From assembly GCA_905214525.1 (NCBI GenBank), contig CAJMMN010000001.1:124001-188000 (forward strand): DNA of 64,000 nt, in the 5' to 3' direction. The stretch's first letter is position 1. Every line of letters starts with the position of its first letter. A program made the position numbers and the translations under genes. Positions 31,858 through 41,242 of this stretch are shown here, in pieces. The notes beneath the pieces are model-generated. The model was not told the origin of the DNA. It saw only the letters and a list, made by a program, of their open reading frames with translations, and searched no databases. Source of the stretch: an uncultured bacterium. Lineage in GTDB: Bacteria; Actinomycetota; Coriobacteriia; Coriobacteriales; Coriobacteriaceae.

Positions 31858-32292
31858 ATGGGAATGACTGGTGCATACGAGCGCAATCTCGATGCAAAAG
31901 GTCGTCTGTCCCTGCCTGCACCCCTTCGCGAGGAGCTTGGAGAGCACGTTCGCGTGTTCAAAGCCCTGGATGTCGATGCTCTGTACGTGTTCTCTGCCGA
32001 GGCCTTCGATAAGTGGGTCGAAGGACTCTTCGCGGGTCGTGAGGGCCACGAGGGTTTTAACCCGCGTGACATTAACGACCAGAAGCTCATGAGGGCGATC
32101 AACAAGCGCACCACGTCGATGGATGTGGACAGCGCCGGTCGTATCGGTCTTTCCGAGTCTCTCCGCAAGCAGGCGAACCTCGACCGCGAGGTCACGGTTG
32201 TGGGCAACTACGACCACCTTGAGGTTTGGGATCGCGCCGCGGCCGATGAGGACGATGACGATGAGGCCCTGCTGGACCTCTTCTTCTCGTAA
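31858..32292 (+). CDS. mraZ: Transcriptional regulator MraZ
   Basis: A 144-residue AbrB-like DNA-binding protein that regulates the division and cell wall cluster. The two half-domains each carry the DxxGR loop: RNLDAKGRLSLPAPLRE near the N-terminus and MDVDSAGRIGLSESLRK in the second half. An acidic tail (DEDDDDEALLDLF) follows. The start at 31858 has GAGGGGAGGG upstream; an ATG two codons later is also possible. First gene of the cluster. Confidence 0.95.
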   Translation: MGMTGAYERNLDAKGRLSLPAPLREELGEHVRVFKALDVDALYVFSAEAFDKWVEGLFAGREGHEGFNPRDINDQKLMRAINKRTTSMDVDSAGRIGLSESLRKQANLDREVTVVGNYDHLEVWDRAAADEDDDDEALLDLFFS

Positions 32293-32312
32293 GGGCAAGG
32301 CACGGGTAACGG

Positions 32313-33278
32313 ATGGAGCGTGGGATCTTGACACAAGAATATCGGCATGAACCTGTCATGCTCGGCGAAGTGCTTGAGTCGCTGCAGCTAAAGAGCGGCT
32401 CCGTTGTCTGCGATTGCACCCTTGGCGGTGCCGGCCATTCGGTAAAGATGGCCGCACAGGTGGGGGAGACGGGCCTTTTGCTCGGCGTCGATCAGGACGA
32501 CATGGCCCTCGAGGCCGCTGGCGCCCGTCTGGACCGCGAGGTTCCCGGCGTTCCGCACCAGCTGCTGAAGGGCAACTTCGGCGACTTGGACGAGCTGCTT
32601 TGCTCGGCCGAGGTGCCCGGGGTCGATGGCTTCCTGTTCGATTTGGGCGTTTCGTCACCGCAACTCGATATCCCTGGCAGGGGCTTTTCGTATAACGAGG
32701 ACGCCCCATTGGACATGCGGATGGATCCGGGCAATAACACCTTAAACGCAGCTGAGGTCATCAACACCTATAACGAACACGACCTCGCCCGGATTCTACG
32801 CGTCTACGGCGAAGAGAAGTTCGCCTCGCAGATCGCGCGCGAGATCGTGCGCCGCCGCGAGCAAGAACCGATCGAAACCACCGGCCAATTTGTCGAGATC
32901 ATCAAGGCGGGTATCCCGGCTGCCGCTCGTCGGCATGGTGGACACCCGGCCAAGAAAAGTTTCCAGGCCATTCGCATCGAGGTCAATCACGAGCTCGATG
33001 TGCTCGAACGAGGGCTTGATGCCGCCACCAGGTGGCTCAACCCGGGCGGACGTATCTGCGTCATTTCGTATCACTCGCTCGAGGACCGTATCGTAAAGAA
33101 CCACTTTAAGGAGATGAGCCAGGGGTGCACGTGTCCGCCGGAGATTCCGGTGTGCGTGTGCGGCAACGTGCCGATACTCAAGGTCATCACCCGCAAACCC
33201 CTGGTTGCCCAGCCTGATGAGGTTGAGCGCAACCCTCGGGCGAGATCAGCCAAAATCCGCGTGGCGCAGCGTCTGTAG
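32313..33278 (+). CDS. rsmH: 16S rRNA (cytosine-1402-N4)-methyltransferase RsmH
   Basis: AdoMet-dependent methyltransferase of the 30S subunit; about 321 residues. Motifs are HEPVMLGEVLESL, VCDCTLGGAGHS for AdoMet, FLFDLGVSSPQLD, RGFSYNEDAPLDMRMD, KKSFQAIRIEVNHELD, and VISYHSLEDRIVKNHF. The ATG at 32313 has a weak ribosome site; a TTG at 32328 with GGAG nine bases upstream is a plausible true start. Second gene of the cluster, 20 bases after mraZ. Confidence 0.94.
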   Translation: MERGILTQEYRHEPVMLGEVLESLQLKSGSVVCDCTLGGAGHSVKMAAQVGETGLLLGVDQDDMALEAAGARLDREVPGVPHQLLKGNFGDLDELLCSAEVPGVDGFLFDLGVSSPQLDIPGRGFSYNEDAPLDMRMDPGNNTLNAAEVINTYNEHDLARILRVYGEEKFASQIAREIVRRREQEPIETTGQFVEIIKAGIPAAARRHGGHPAKKSFQAIRIEVNHELDVLERGLDAATRWLNPGGRICVISYHSLEDRIVKNHFKEMSQGCTCPPEIPVCVCGNVPILKVITRKPLVAQPDEVERNPRARSAKIRVAQRL

Positions 33279-33368
33279 GCGCGACCGCGCGATATTGGAC
33301 CTCCCGCTCGCACCATAAACGAAGCTTAAACACACTACCAACGTACTCGGGATGGGAGGCGGCATATC

Positions 33369-33839
33369 ATGGGCTACAACACTTCAAACGCAGCACTCGC
33401 CTATGATATGAACGCCATGCCCGCCTATCGTGAGACGCCGCAGGCCCCCGTTGCTCCCCGTGAGCAGCGCACGCCGCGCTTTGATGTCTACACGGGCGCG
33501 GGCCGTCAGGCAAACCAGGCGGTAAGCCCGGTTTTCATGAGCGTTCTTAAAACGTTTTGCATCATTGCGGCTATCTTCATGACGATCGGCGTCGCCCGCG
33601 TGGCGCTCGCCGGCGTTACGGCCCAGGTGCTCAACAGCAACGCCGAGCTTACCAACACGCTCGAAAAGGCGACCGATGAGAGCTCCGACCTGGAGGTCAT
33701 GCATTCGGTCTATGGCGCCGACACGCGCATTCGCGACCTTGCGGGCGCTTATGGCATGGTGGAGCCCAGCGAGAGCGTTACACTTGACTTTTCGCAGGAT
33801 GCAGCCGCGGGCGCCAACGCGACCGCGACCGCTCAGTAG
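33369..33839 (+). CDS. ftsL: FtsL-like division protein
   Basis: A 156-residue single-pass membrane protein. About 58 disordered residues rich in Pro, Ala and Arg precede one helix (VLKTFCIIAAIFMTIGVARVAL, near 60-81). A short region that could form a coiled coil follows (NSNAELTNTLEKATDESSDLE), then an Ala/Thr tail. Sequence is not clearly FtsL, but the position between rsmH and ftsI and the topology match FtsL, which activates FtsWI. The ATG follows GGATGGGAGGCGGC. Confidence 0.65.
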   Translation: MGYNTSNAALAYDMNAMPAYRETPQAPVAPREQRTPRFDVYTGAGRQANQAVSPVFMSVLKTFCIIAAIFMTIGVARVALAGVTAQVLNSNAELTNTLEKATDESSDLEVMHSVYGADTRIRDLAGAYGMVEPSESVTLDFSQDAAAGANATATAQ

Positions 33840-33856
33840 CAAGACGGTAGCTGAGT

Positions 33857-35722
33857 ATGACAAATGACTATCGCCGCGGTTCCGATGGGGGCCGCGGTTC
33901 TGGACGTCCCTCGTCGCGGGGGCGTTCTGGTTATCAAGGAACGGGTCGGCAATCTTACAACGCCGGGCAGTCCCGTGGCAACGACCCGGCGTCGCGACTT
34001 TGCGGCTCGGGCGGCCCCCAAGTGCATAACACCAGGTCGCGCAAGAGTTCGTCGACCGAATGGCTCACAGGCACGCCTCTGCCTCGCCGCAAAGCCGTCA
34101 TGGGCTTCATTGGGCTTGGCTTGGGCTTGGGCGTCTTTCGCCTTGCCGACTATCAAATTGTCGAAGCCGATAAACTGCGCGAGCGTGCCGATGCGCGCCG
34201 ACTGCTTGCGCAGACCCTCTATGCCAAACGCGGTACCATCTACGACCGCAACGGTAACGTGCTGGCGTCGTCGGTCGAATGTCGCAACATCGCCGTGAAC
34301 CCGCAGCTTGTCGAGGATGTTGACAAGACGGTGTCGGCGCTGGTCAAGGCAACTGGAATCGATAAAAAGACCTGCCGCAAGCTCGTTGAGTCCGATGGAA
34401 CCTGGGTGTATATCAAGCGCCAGGTGGACGAAGACGATGCTGCGGCGCTGGAGAAGAAGAACCTGCCCGGCGTGCTTTTTGAGCAGGCTATGAAGCGCGT
34501 ATATCCATACGGCAATCTGGCATCGCAGGTGCTGGGTGTAGTGAATGTAGACAACGACGGCTTGACGGGTCTCGAAAAGCAATACAACAAGCTTCTGACC
34601 GGTACGAACGGTTCTCTCGTACGCGAACGCGCGAGGGACGGCAGCTATATCGCGGGCGGTGCCTATAAAAAGGTGGCTGCGGTCGACGGCGTTGATATCG
34701 TGACGACGCTCGACGTCAATATCCAGCGTGCGGCCGAGGATGCCCTGGCAGAGGCTGTCGAGAAGACTAAGGCCAAGAACGGCTCGGCTTTGGTCACCGA
34801 CCCCACGACCGGTGAAATTCTCGCTGCTTGCTCGTACCCGACTTACGACCAGACCGATCTGGAAAACGCCAAGACCGAGGATATGAACCTGCGCCTGGTC
34901 ACCGACGCCTACGAGCCCGGCTCGGTCTTTAAGACGCTCGTGGCGGGCGCCGGCTTCGACTTGGGTGTCGTGCGGTCGAGTACGTCGTTTGAGGTGCCGG
35001 CGAGCATCAAGGTGGGCGACGATACCGTCACCGATGCCGACAAGCGCGACTATGCCATGACCATGGATGTGCGCGAGATGATGCGCCGTTCGTCCAACGT
35101 GGGCTTTGTCCTGGTGGGGCGCAAGATCGGTGCTGACGACTTTGCCGCCTATGTGGACAAGTGGGGCATCGGTCATAGCTCCGGTGTCGATTTTCCGGGC
35201 GAGAGCCTGGGCATCGTCAAGGAGCGTGACCAGTATGACGGCGCCACGCTGGGCTCGATGAGCTTTGGACAGGCGCTGTCTGTCTCGCCGATTGAGATCG
35301 CACGTGCCGTGGGCGGCATCGCCAACGGCGGCGTGATGATGACCCCGCACTTCTATAAGTCCAGCAAAGGTGACGAGAAGGACTGGGGCGAAGGCGAGCG
35401 CGCGATTTCGGAGGATGCCGCATCCCAGGTGACATCGTGCATGCAGACGGTCGTGTCGGAGGGAACGGGCGTTGGCGGCGCGGTTGACGGCTATGACGTG
35501 GCGGGTAAGACCGGTACGGCCGAACGTGCCGACGAGAACGGCGGCTACCTCAAGGAGAACTACATGTCGTCCTTTATGGGCTTTGCACCGGCACAATCGC
35601 CCAAGGTGCTGTGCTATATCACGCTCGACGGAACGCCGAGCGGCTCAGATGCCGCTGCGGTTCCGTTCCAGTTCATTATGGCCAACGCGCTCGACGTGCT
35701 GGGTATCCCGCACACGAAGTAG
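33857..35722 (+). CDS. ftsI: Penicillin-binding protein, FtsI/PBP2 family
   Basis: Septal peptidoglycan transpeptidase of 621 residues. An Arg/Gly/Ser-rich cytoplasmic tail of about 75 residues leads to one transmembrane helix (AVMGFIGLGLGLGVFRLA). The class B dimerisation segment has AKRGTIYDRNGNVLA. The transpeptidase motifs are SxxK in YEPGSVFKTLV, SxN in MRRSSNVGFV, and KTGT in VAGKTGTAERAD. The tail is longer than in most FtsI proteins and resembles the long N-terminus of FtsQ here. The start follows AGCTGAGT, a weak ribosome site. There is no murE before murF. Confidence 0.93.
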   Translation: MTNDYRRGSDGGRGSGRPSSRGRSGYQGTGRQSYNAGQSRGNDPASRLCGSGGPQVHNTRSRKSSSTEWLTGTPLPRRKAVMGFIGLGLGLGVFRLADYQIVEADKLRERADARRLLAQTLYAKRGTIYDRNGNVLASSVECRNIAVNPQLVEDVDKTVSALVKATGIDKKTCRKLVESDGTWVYIKRQVDEDDAAALEKKNLPGVLFEQAMKRVYPYGNLASQVLGVVNVDNDGLTGLEKQYNKLLTGTNGSLVRERARDGSYIAGGAYKKVAAVDGVDIVTTLDVNIQRAAEDALAEAVEKTKAKNGSALVTDPTTGEILAACSYPTYDQTDLENAKTEDMNLRLVTDAYEPGSVFKTLVAGAGFDLGVVRSSTSFEVPASIKVGDDTVTDADKRDYAMTMDVREMMRRSSNVGFVLVGRKIGADDFAAYVDKWGIGHSSGVDFPGESLGIVKERDQYDGATLGSMSFGQALSVSPIEIARAVGGIANGGVMMTPHFYKSSKGDEKDWGEGERAISEDAASQVTSCMQTVVSEGTGVGGAVDGYDVAGKTGTAERADENGGYLKENYMSSFMGFAPAQSPKVLCYITLDGTPSGSDAAAVPFQFIMANALDVLGIPHTK

Positions 35723-35849
35723 GGGGTTACAATCTTTGGGGCGTGGTTTGTTGTCCCATATGAGGGGTGTTCACATGCCCTGCACCACGCATACGCGGCG
35801 CTGGGATACAATACGCCGATAGCATTATTAGGTTTACAGGGGAGCTGCA

Positions 35850-37274
35850 ATGATAGAGATCGCCGTCAACAACCTCGCGGCCGCAACAGGGGCCCGAACC
35901 GTGACGGGAGAAGCCGATCGGGTATGCCGCGGGTGCGTTATCGACTCGCGCCAGGTCGAGGAAGGGACGATTTTCGTCGCCTTTCCCGGTGAAAACGTCG
36001 ACGGCAATGATTTTGCTTCCCGTGCCGTCCAGTCGGGTGCCGGCGCCGTCGTGATGACGCGTGAGCCCGAGGCCGAGCTGGTCTCGCTGGCGCAGGACAA
36101 GGGCTGTGCCATCTTGCTGACCGATGATCCCGAGGAGTTTCTGCTGCGTTTGGCGCATGCGTATCGCCTGGAGCTTGGCTGCCTGGTCGTTGGCATTACC
36201 GGTTCCATCGGCAAGACGACGACCAAGGACGTGCTCGCCGCTGTGCTCGCCAAGCGCTATCGTGTCTGGGCCACCAAGGGCAATTTCAATAACCTGATCG
36301 GCATGCCGCTCACGGTGCTTTCCGCTCCGGCCGATACCGAGGTCCTGGTGCTCGAGATGGGCATGAACCATTTCCACGAGATCGAGCGCCTGTCTCAGTC
36401 TGCCAATCCCAACCTTGCCATCGTGAGCAAGATCGGCACCTCTCATATCGGCATTTTGGGCAGCCGCGAGAACATCGCCCGCGCTAAGGCCGAGATTGTC
36501 CAGGGTATGTGCGCCGCCGGCGACTTCTTGCCGCTGCTGGTTTTGGGCGGTGAGGACGACTTTACGCCGTTCATTCGCGATACGTTCGCCCAGCCTGCTG
36601 GTATCGATGTGATGCTGGCCGGCGTCTCGGACGATGATGAGGTCCGTGCCCGCGACGTTCGAGCTGATGACGAGGGCCGTCCGGTCTTTACGCTCGATTT
36701 TGGTCAGGGCGAGACGATCGATACCATGCTTGCCATCCCCGGCGTGCAGTCCGTTCCTAATGCCGTTAAGGCTGCCGCGGTTGCCTATCGCCTGGGCGTG
36801 ACGCCCGAGCAGATCGATGCTGCCTTTAGGGGCCTCACGATCACCGGTCACCGCCAGGAGATCAAGCGCGCCAAGAGCGGTGCCCGCGTCATCGATGACT
36901 CCTATAACGCCAGCGCCGAATCGATGGCGGCCGGTCTCGATCTGCTGTGCTCGCTTTCGTGCACGGGGTCTCGCATGGCGATCCTGGGCGAGATGGGCGA
37001 GATGGGCGATGAGGCTCCTCGCATGCATGAGCTCGTGGGCGCCTATGCCGCCGCCAAGAAGCTCGACATGCTGGCGTGCGTGGGTGGTGAGCTGGCCCAG
37101 CTTATGGCCGATGCCGCACGCATGATGGGCATGGACGAGGACCGCATCCAGGTGTTCTCCGATTATCAGCAGGTGCTCGACCGCATGGGCGGCGCGCTTG
37201 AAAAACATGATGTTGTACTGGTCAAGGGTTCCCGCTTTGTTGAGCTCGACCGCTTTGTGGAAGGTGTGTGCTAG
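35850..37274 (+). CDS. murF: UDP-N-acetylmuramoyl-tripeptide:D-Ala-D-Ala ligase
   Basis: Adds D-Ala-D-Ala to the UDP-MurNAc tripeptide, using ATP; 474 residues. It has the Mur ligase P-loop VGITGSIGKTTTKDVLAAVL, the KGNFNNLIGMPLTVL segment after it that is diagnostic for MurF, EMGMNHFHEI, and VIDDSYNASAESM with the conserved Asn. The Ile in the P-loop is a minor variation of the usual Ser/Asn. The gene normally before it, murE, is not present in this window. mraY starts three bases after its stop. Confidence 0.94.
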   Translation: MIEIAVNNLAAATGARTVTGEADRVCRGCVIDSRQVEEGTIFVAFPGENVDGNDFASRAVQSGAGAVVMTREPEAELVSLAQDKGCAILLTDDPEEFLLRLAHAYRLELGCLVVGITGSIGKTTTKDVLAAVLAKRYRVWATKGNFNNLIGMPLTVLSAPADTEVLVLEMGMNHFHEIERLSQSANPNLAIVSKIGTSHIGILGSRENIARAKAEIVQGMCAAGDFLPLLVLGGEDDFTPFIRDTFAQPAGIDVMLAGVSDDDEVRARDVRADDEGRPVFTLDFGQGETIDTMLAIPGVQSVPNAVKAAAVAYRLGVTPEQIDAAFRGLTITGHRQEIKRAKSGARVIDDSYNASAESMAAGLDLLCSLSCTGSRMAILGEMGEMGDEAPRMHELVGAYAAAKKLDMLACVGGELAQLMADAARMMGMDEDRIQVFSDYQQVLDRMGGALEKHDVVLVKGSRFVELDRFVEGVC

Positions 37275-37277
37275 CCC

Positions 37278-38297
37278 ATGTTCGGCAATCCCTCGTATCC
37301 AACGTATCAGGCTTTTTTGGGGCTTGGCATCGCCGCAGCCATTGCGCTGCTGCTCATGCCGTGGTGGATCAAGCTGCTCAAGGTCGAGGGTATCGGCCAG
37401 CAGGTTCGTGCCGACGGCCCCAAGCGTCATTTGGTTAAGCAGGGAACGCCCACCATGGGTGGCGTTGTCATCCTCGTCGCGATCTCGCTGACCTGCCTGC
37501 TGATGGGCAAGCTCACCACCGAGCTCGTACTCGTACTGCTCGCCACGCTGGCGACCGGCGTGCTGGGCCTGATCGACGACCTGACCTCCGTTACGCATGG
37601 GCGCTCGCTCGGTCTGACGCCTCATGCCAAGATGATCGGCCTAACCATTATCTGTGTCACCTTTACGGTACTTGCCGTCAACTGGTGCGGCGTCGCCCCC
37701 GAGATTCGTTTTCCCGGTGGGTTGACGATCGACCTTGGCGTGCTTTCGACCACCATCTGCGGCTATTCGTTCCCGTGGCTCTATATTGTCTTTTGCTGGC
37801 TGATGATTGCCGGTCTTTCTAATGCCGTGAACCTGACCGATGGCCTTGACGGTCTTGCTGGCGGCACCTCCATGATCGCCATGCTCGCCATGGCTGCCAT
37901 GGCGTTTTTGCACGGAGACGTGAACCTGTCCATCTTCTGTACCGCGTGTGCCGGTGCCTGCTTGGGCTTTCTGTGGTTCAACTGCTATCCGGCGAGCATC
38001 TTTATGGGCGATACCGGCTCGCTTGCTCTGGGCGCCGCGTTTGCCTGCACGTCCATCATGACCAACACCGAGGTCGTCTCCCTCATCATCGGCGGCCTGT
38101 TTATCGTTGAGACCCTGTCGGTCATGATTCAGGTTGTCTACTTCCATTTTACGCACAAGCGCGTCTTCCTTATGGCGCCCATCCATCATCATTTCGAAAA
38201 GAAGGGCTGGGCCGAGACCAAGGTCGTCATCCGTTTTTGGATTATCGCTGCGGCCTTTGGTGCCGTTGGCCTTGCTCTGTTCTTCCAGTTGGGATAG
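37278..38297 (+). CDS. mraY: Phospho-MurNAc-pentapeptide transferase
   Basis: Integral membrane enzyme that attaches phospho-MurNAc-pentapeptide to undecaprenyl phosphate to form lipid I; 339 residues with about ten helices. Diagnostic segments are KQGTPTMGGVVILVAI, GLIDDLTSVTHGRSLGL with the catalytic Asp pair, NLTDGLDGLAGG, FMGDTGSLALG, and FLMAPIHHHFEKKGWAE with the HHH loop. Close to murF and murD. Confidence 0.97.
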   Translation: MFGNPSYPTYQAFLGLGIAAAIALLLMPWWIKLLKVEGIGQQVRADGPKRHLVKQGTPTMGGVVILVAISLTCLLMGKLTTELVLVLLATLATGVLGLIDDLTSVTHGRSLGLTPHAKMIGLTIICVTFTVLAVNWCGVAPEIRFPGGLTIDLGVLSTTICGYSFPWLYIVFCWLMIAGLSNAVNLTDGLDGLAGGTSMIAMLAMAAMAFLHGDVNLSIFCTACAGACLGFLWFNCYPASIFMGDTGSLALGAAFACTSIMTNTEVVSLIIGGLFIVETLSVMIQVVYFHFTHKRVFLMAPIHHHFEKKGWAETKVVIRFWIIAAAFGAVGLALFFQLG

Positions 38298-38306
38298 TGG
38301 TCTTTC

Positions 38307-39713
38307 ATGCCTCTTGCTGATGTCTTTAGCCTGCTCGTTTTGGGTCAGGGCAAATCCGGTCTCGATGTCGCCCGCTGGGCGCTGGCACATCCCGAGCGCG
38401 TAAGCGCCGTTACCGTGTATGGCGGCGGCACCTCTGAGCCCAATGACGCCACGCGTGCGCTCGAGGCTGCTGGTGCGTCGTTTGTCTATGGGACCGAACA
38501 GGTCGAGGGCGCCTATGACGTATGCGTGACGTGCCCGGGCATCTCGGAGTTCTCGGGCTTCTTTAAGGCCGGGCGCGAACATGCCGCTCAGATTATGGGT
38601 GAGCCCGAGTTTGCCTATCGCCTGTCGCCCGATAACTGGATTGCCATCACGGGCACCAACGGCAAAACGACCACCACGTCGCTGACTGATTATCTGCTCA
38701 AGGCTGCCGGCGAGGCCAGCGTTGCTGTCGGCAACATCGGCGAGCCGCCGGTCAACGAGATTGACGGCCGAGCCCACAACGAGTGGTTTGTGGCTGAGCT
38801 CTCGAGCTATCAGATTGCTACGACCACCGAGCTCCACCCGCGCGTGGCGGTGCTGCTCAACATCACTCCCGACCACTTGGGCTGGCATAAGAGCCATAAG
38901 AACTACGCGCTTGCCAAGGTCAAACTGTTTGACAATATGGTCGATGACGATCTGGCGGTTGTCGACGTCGAAGACGCCGGCATTCACGAGTTCGATGAGT
39001 ACATCTACACGCCGGGTCGTCGCATCTGCAAGGTCGCTTTTGACGAGCCCGAGGGCGAGGATGCCGCCTTTGTGCGCGACGGCAAGATGGTCGTGCGCCT
39101 GAAGGGCGTCGAGACCCCGCTCATCGCTGCATCCGAGCTCAAGATCTCGGGCCATCACAATGTTATCAATGCCCTGTGCGCTGCCACGGCTGCCCTGGCA
39201 GTCGGTGCCGATGTCGATGGCGTCTGCCGCGGTCTGGCCTCGTTCCAGCCGCTCGAGCACCGCGTGGAGCCGTGTGGCGAGATTGACGGCGTGCGCTACG
39301 TCAACGATTCCAAGGCGACCAACACCGATGCGGTCGAGAAGGCACTGACGGCATTTCCCGATGACGATGTGATCTTGCTGCTCGGCGGCCACGATAAGGG
39401 CACGCCGCTCACGGACTTCGCGCGCTTCATTATGGACAACGTGCGCTCGGTCGTCTGCTTTGGCGATGCGCGTGAGCGCTTCACCGCCGCTATGGACGAG
39501 GCCGATGTCGATGGCGATGTGGATATCGCCCAGGCGGATGACCTACGCGACGCCGTGGACGTCGCCCGTTCGCTGTCGAGCCGTGGTGACGTGATCTTAC
39601 TTTCTCCTGCCTGCTCTTCGTTCGATGAGTTCTCGGGCTATGAGGAGCGCGGCCGCGTGTTTAAGGACTACGTGGCCCAGCTTGCCGCTGCAGCGAAATC
39701 ACAAATGGAATAG
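38307..39713 (+). CDS. murD: UDP-MurNAc-L-alanine:D-glutamate ligase
   Basis: Adds D-Glu to UDP-MurNAc-L-Ala; 468 residues. The N-terminal UDP-binding domain has VLGQGKSGLDVARWAL, the P-loop is AITGTNGKTTTTSLTDYLL, the central domain contains NITPDHLGWHKSHKNYALAK, and the C-terminal domain has RYVNDSKATNTDAVEKAL and LLLGGHDKG. Nine bases separate it from mraY and eight from ftsW. Confidence 0.95.
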   Translation: MPLADVFSLLVLGQGKSGLDVARWALAHPERVSAVTVYGGGTSEPNDATRALEAAGASFVYGTEQVEGAYDVCVTCPGISEFSGFFKAGREHAAQIMGEPEFAYRLSPDNWIAITGTNGKTTTTSLTDYLLKAAGEASVAVGNIGEPPVNEIDGRAHNEWFVAELSSYQIATTTELHPRVAVLLNITPDHLGWHKSHKNYALAKVKLFDNMVDDDLAVVDVEDAGIHEFDEYIYTPGRRICKVAFDEPEGEDAAFVRDGKMVVRLKGVETPLIAASELKISGHHNVINALCAATAALAVGADVDGVCRGLASFQPLEHRVEPCGEIDGVRYVNDSKATNTDAVEKALTAFPDDDVILLLGGHDKGTPLTDFARFIMDNVRSVVCFGDARERFTAAMDEADVDGDVDIAQADDLRDAVDVARSLSSRGDVILLSPACSSFDEFSGYEERGRVFKDYVAQLAAAAKSQME

Positions 39714-39721
39714 GGGTTGCG

Positions 39722-41242
39722 GTGAGAGAGGAGAGCCCCCGACAAGGTATGAGGAGGCCCGACTCGGACCGTGCTTCCTCGCGGCGCATAACACCGCGTT
39801 CCGGCCGCGGCGGGCAGTCGTTTAGCGAACGCTATATTGCCGGCGTTCCCGCCCGTATCATGCGCCCCCGTTTGATATTCATGGCCTGCCTGTTTACTTT
39901 GGTGTGCTTTGGCCTGCTGATGGTGTACTCGGCGTCTTCGGTCGAGGCGCTGCACGAGAATGGCTCGGCGACGTTTTTTCTGGGTCGACAGGCCGCGTTT
40001 GCCGTGGTCGGTGTTCTGGCGCTGATTGCCATCGTGCGCGTTTTGCCGGACAGCTGGTTTGGGGAGGATGTGCTCAGGATCTTCCTTATCGGCATGATAG
40101 GGCTACTGCTTCTGGTGTTCTTGGTGGGCAGCGGCAGCCGTGGCGCCACGCGCTGGCTCAACATCGCCGGTATTCAGTTCCAGCCTTCCGAGTTTTTAAA
40201 GCCATTTGCCATTGCGTATTCGGCCATCATGCTTGATCGCTTCTTTTCGCCCGGTGGCAACATCAACGAATTCCTTCGCAAGATGGGCATCTACCTGGGT
40301 ATTTCGCTCTTTCTGATCTTTATCCAGCCCGATTTCGGTACTGTCCTGATCATCCTGTTGACCCTTATGTGCATGGCGTTGTTTGCGGGTCTCGACCCCA
40401 GATTTATCATCGGCGTGCTAATCTTCGGCATTCTCGTGATCGTGATTGCGCTTGTCGCAGAGCCGTACCGTATGGTGCGTATTCAGGTTGCCTTGAACCC
40501 TTGGGCCGACGAGTATGGTGACGGCTATCAGGCCACGCTTGCCATCATGGCCTTTGCCTCGGGCGGTCTGTTCGGCCGTGGCATCGGCAACTCAACCATG
40601 AAGTACTCGTATCTGCCCGAGGCGCACAATGACTACATCCTGGCCATCATTGGCGAGGAAGTCGGTTTTGTCGGAACCGTGCTGTTCTTCTTGGTGTTTG
40701 CGATGCTGATCTACTCGGCGTTTCGCATTGCCGAGCAGGCGACCGATCGTCGGGGCGCGCTCATGGCGTCTGGCTCCGCGGTCATTCTCGCGGTGCAGTT
40801 TTTGATTAACGCGCTTGGCATCCTCAACGTGTTTCCCATGACGGGCAAACCGTTGCCGTTTATTAGCTACGGCGGTTCGTCGATTATCGTGTCGCTCATG
40901 CTTGCCGGGTTGATCCTGCGCGTTTCGTACGAGAGCGCCCGCCGCGATGAGTACGCCCGCCGCCGTGAGAGCTTTGCCGTTATGGACGAGAGCACCGCCG
41001 GCGTGGCCCATGTGCGCGGTGAACGACCTTCGCGTAGTGGCTTTACCGTTCTGGATGGTTCTGCATCCGAGCCGGCAGCTCGTCCACGCCCGCGAACGGC
41101 TCCGCAAGGTCGTCCGCAGCGCCCCTGCTCTCGCAACGCGGGCGGCGGATATAATCGAATCGATTTGAACTCGGACCCGTCGGCGCGTTTGCGCACCGAC
41201 GACCAGGGACCGCGTGTACGAAGGGACTACCATGACCGATAA
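39722..41242 (+). CDS. ftsW: Septal peptidoglycan polymerase FtsW
   Basis: SEDS-family lipid II polymerase of 506 residues, paired with FtsI. About 50 basic residues precede ten helices. Signatures are GLLMVYSASSVEA, GATRWLNIAGIQFQPSEFLKPF, the catalytic-region segment QPDFGTVLIILLT, and PMTGKPLPFISYGGSSI near the end. The C-terminal 110 residues are charged and Arg-rich. The start is a GTG after TAGGGGTTGCG. Its end overlaps murG by 11 bases. Confidence 0.94.
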   Translation: MREESPRQGMRRPDSDRASSRRITPRSGRGGQSFSERYIAGVPARIMRPRLIFMACLFTLVCFGLLMVYSASSVEALHENGSATFFLGRQAAFAVVGVLALIAIVRVLPDSWFGEDVLRIFLIGMIGLLLLVFLVGSGSRGATRWLNIAGIQFQPSEFLKPFAIAYSAIMLDRFFSPGGNINEFLRKMGIYLGISLFLIFIQPDFGTVLIILLTLMCMALFAGLDPRFIIGVLIFGILVIVIALVAEPYRMVRIQVALNPWADEYGDGYQATLAIMAFASGGLFGRGIGNSTMKYSYLPEAHNDYILAIIGEEVGFVGTVLFFLVFAMLIYSAFRIAEQATDRRGALMASGSAVILAVQFLINALGILNVFPMTGKPLPFISYGGSSIIVSLMLAGLILRVSYESARRDEYARRRESFAVMDESTAGVAHVRGERPSRSGFTVLDGSASEPAARPRPRTAPQGRPQRPCSRNAGGGYNRIDLNSDPSARLRTDDQGPRVRRDYHDR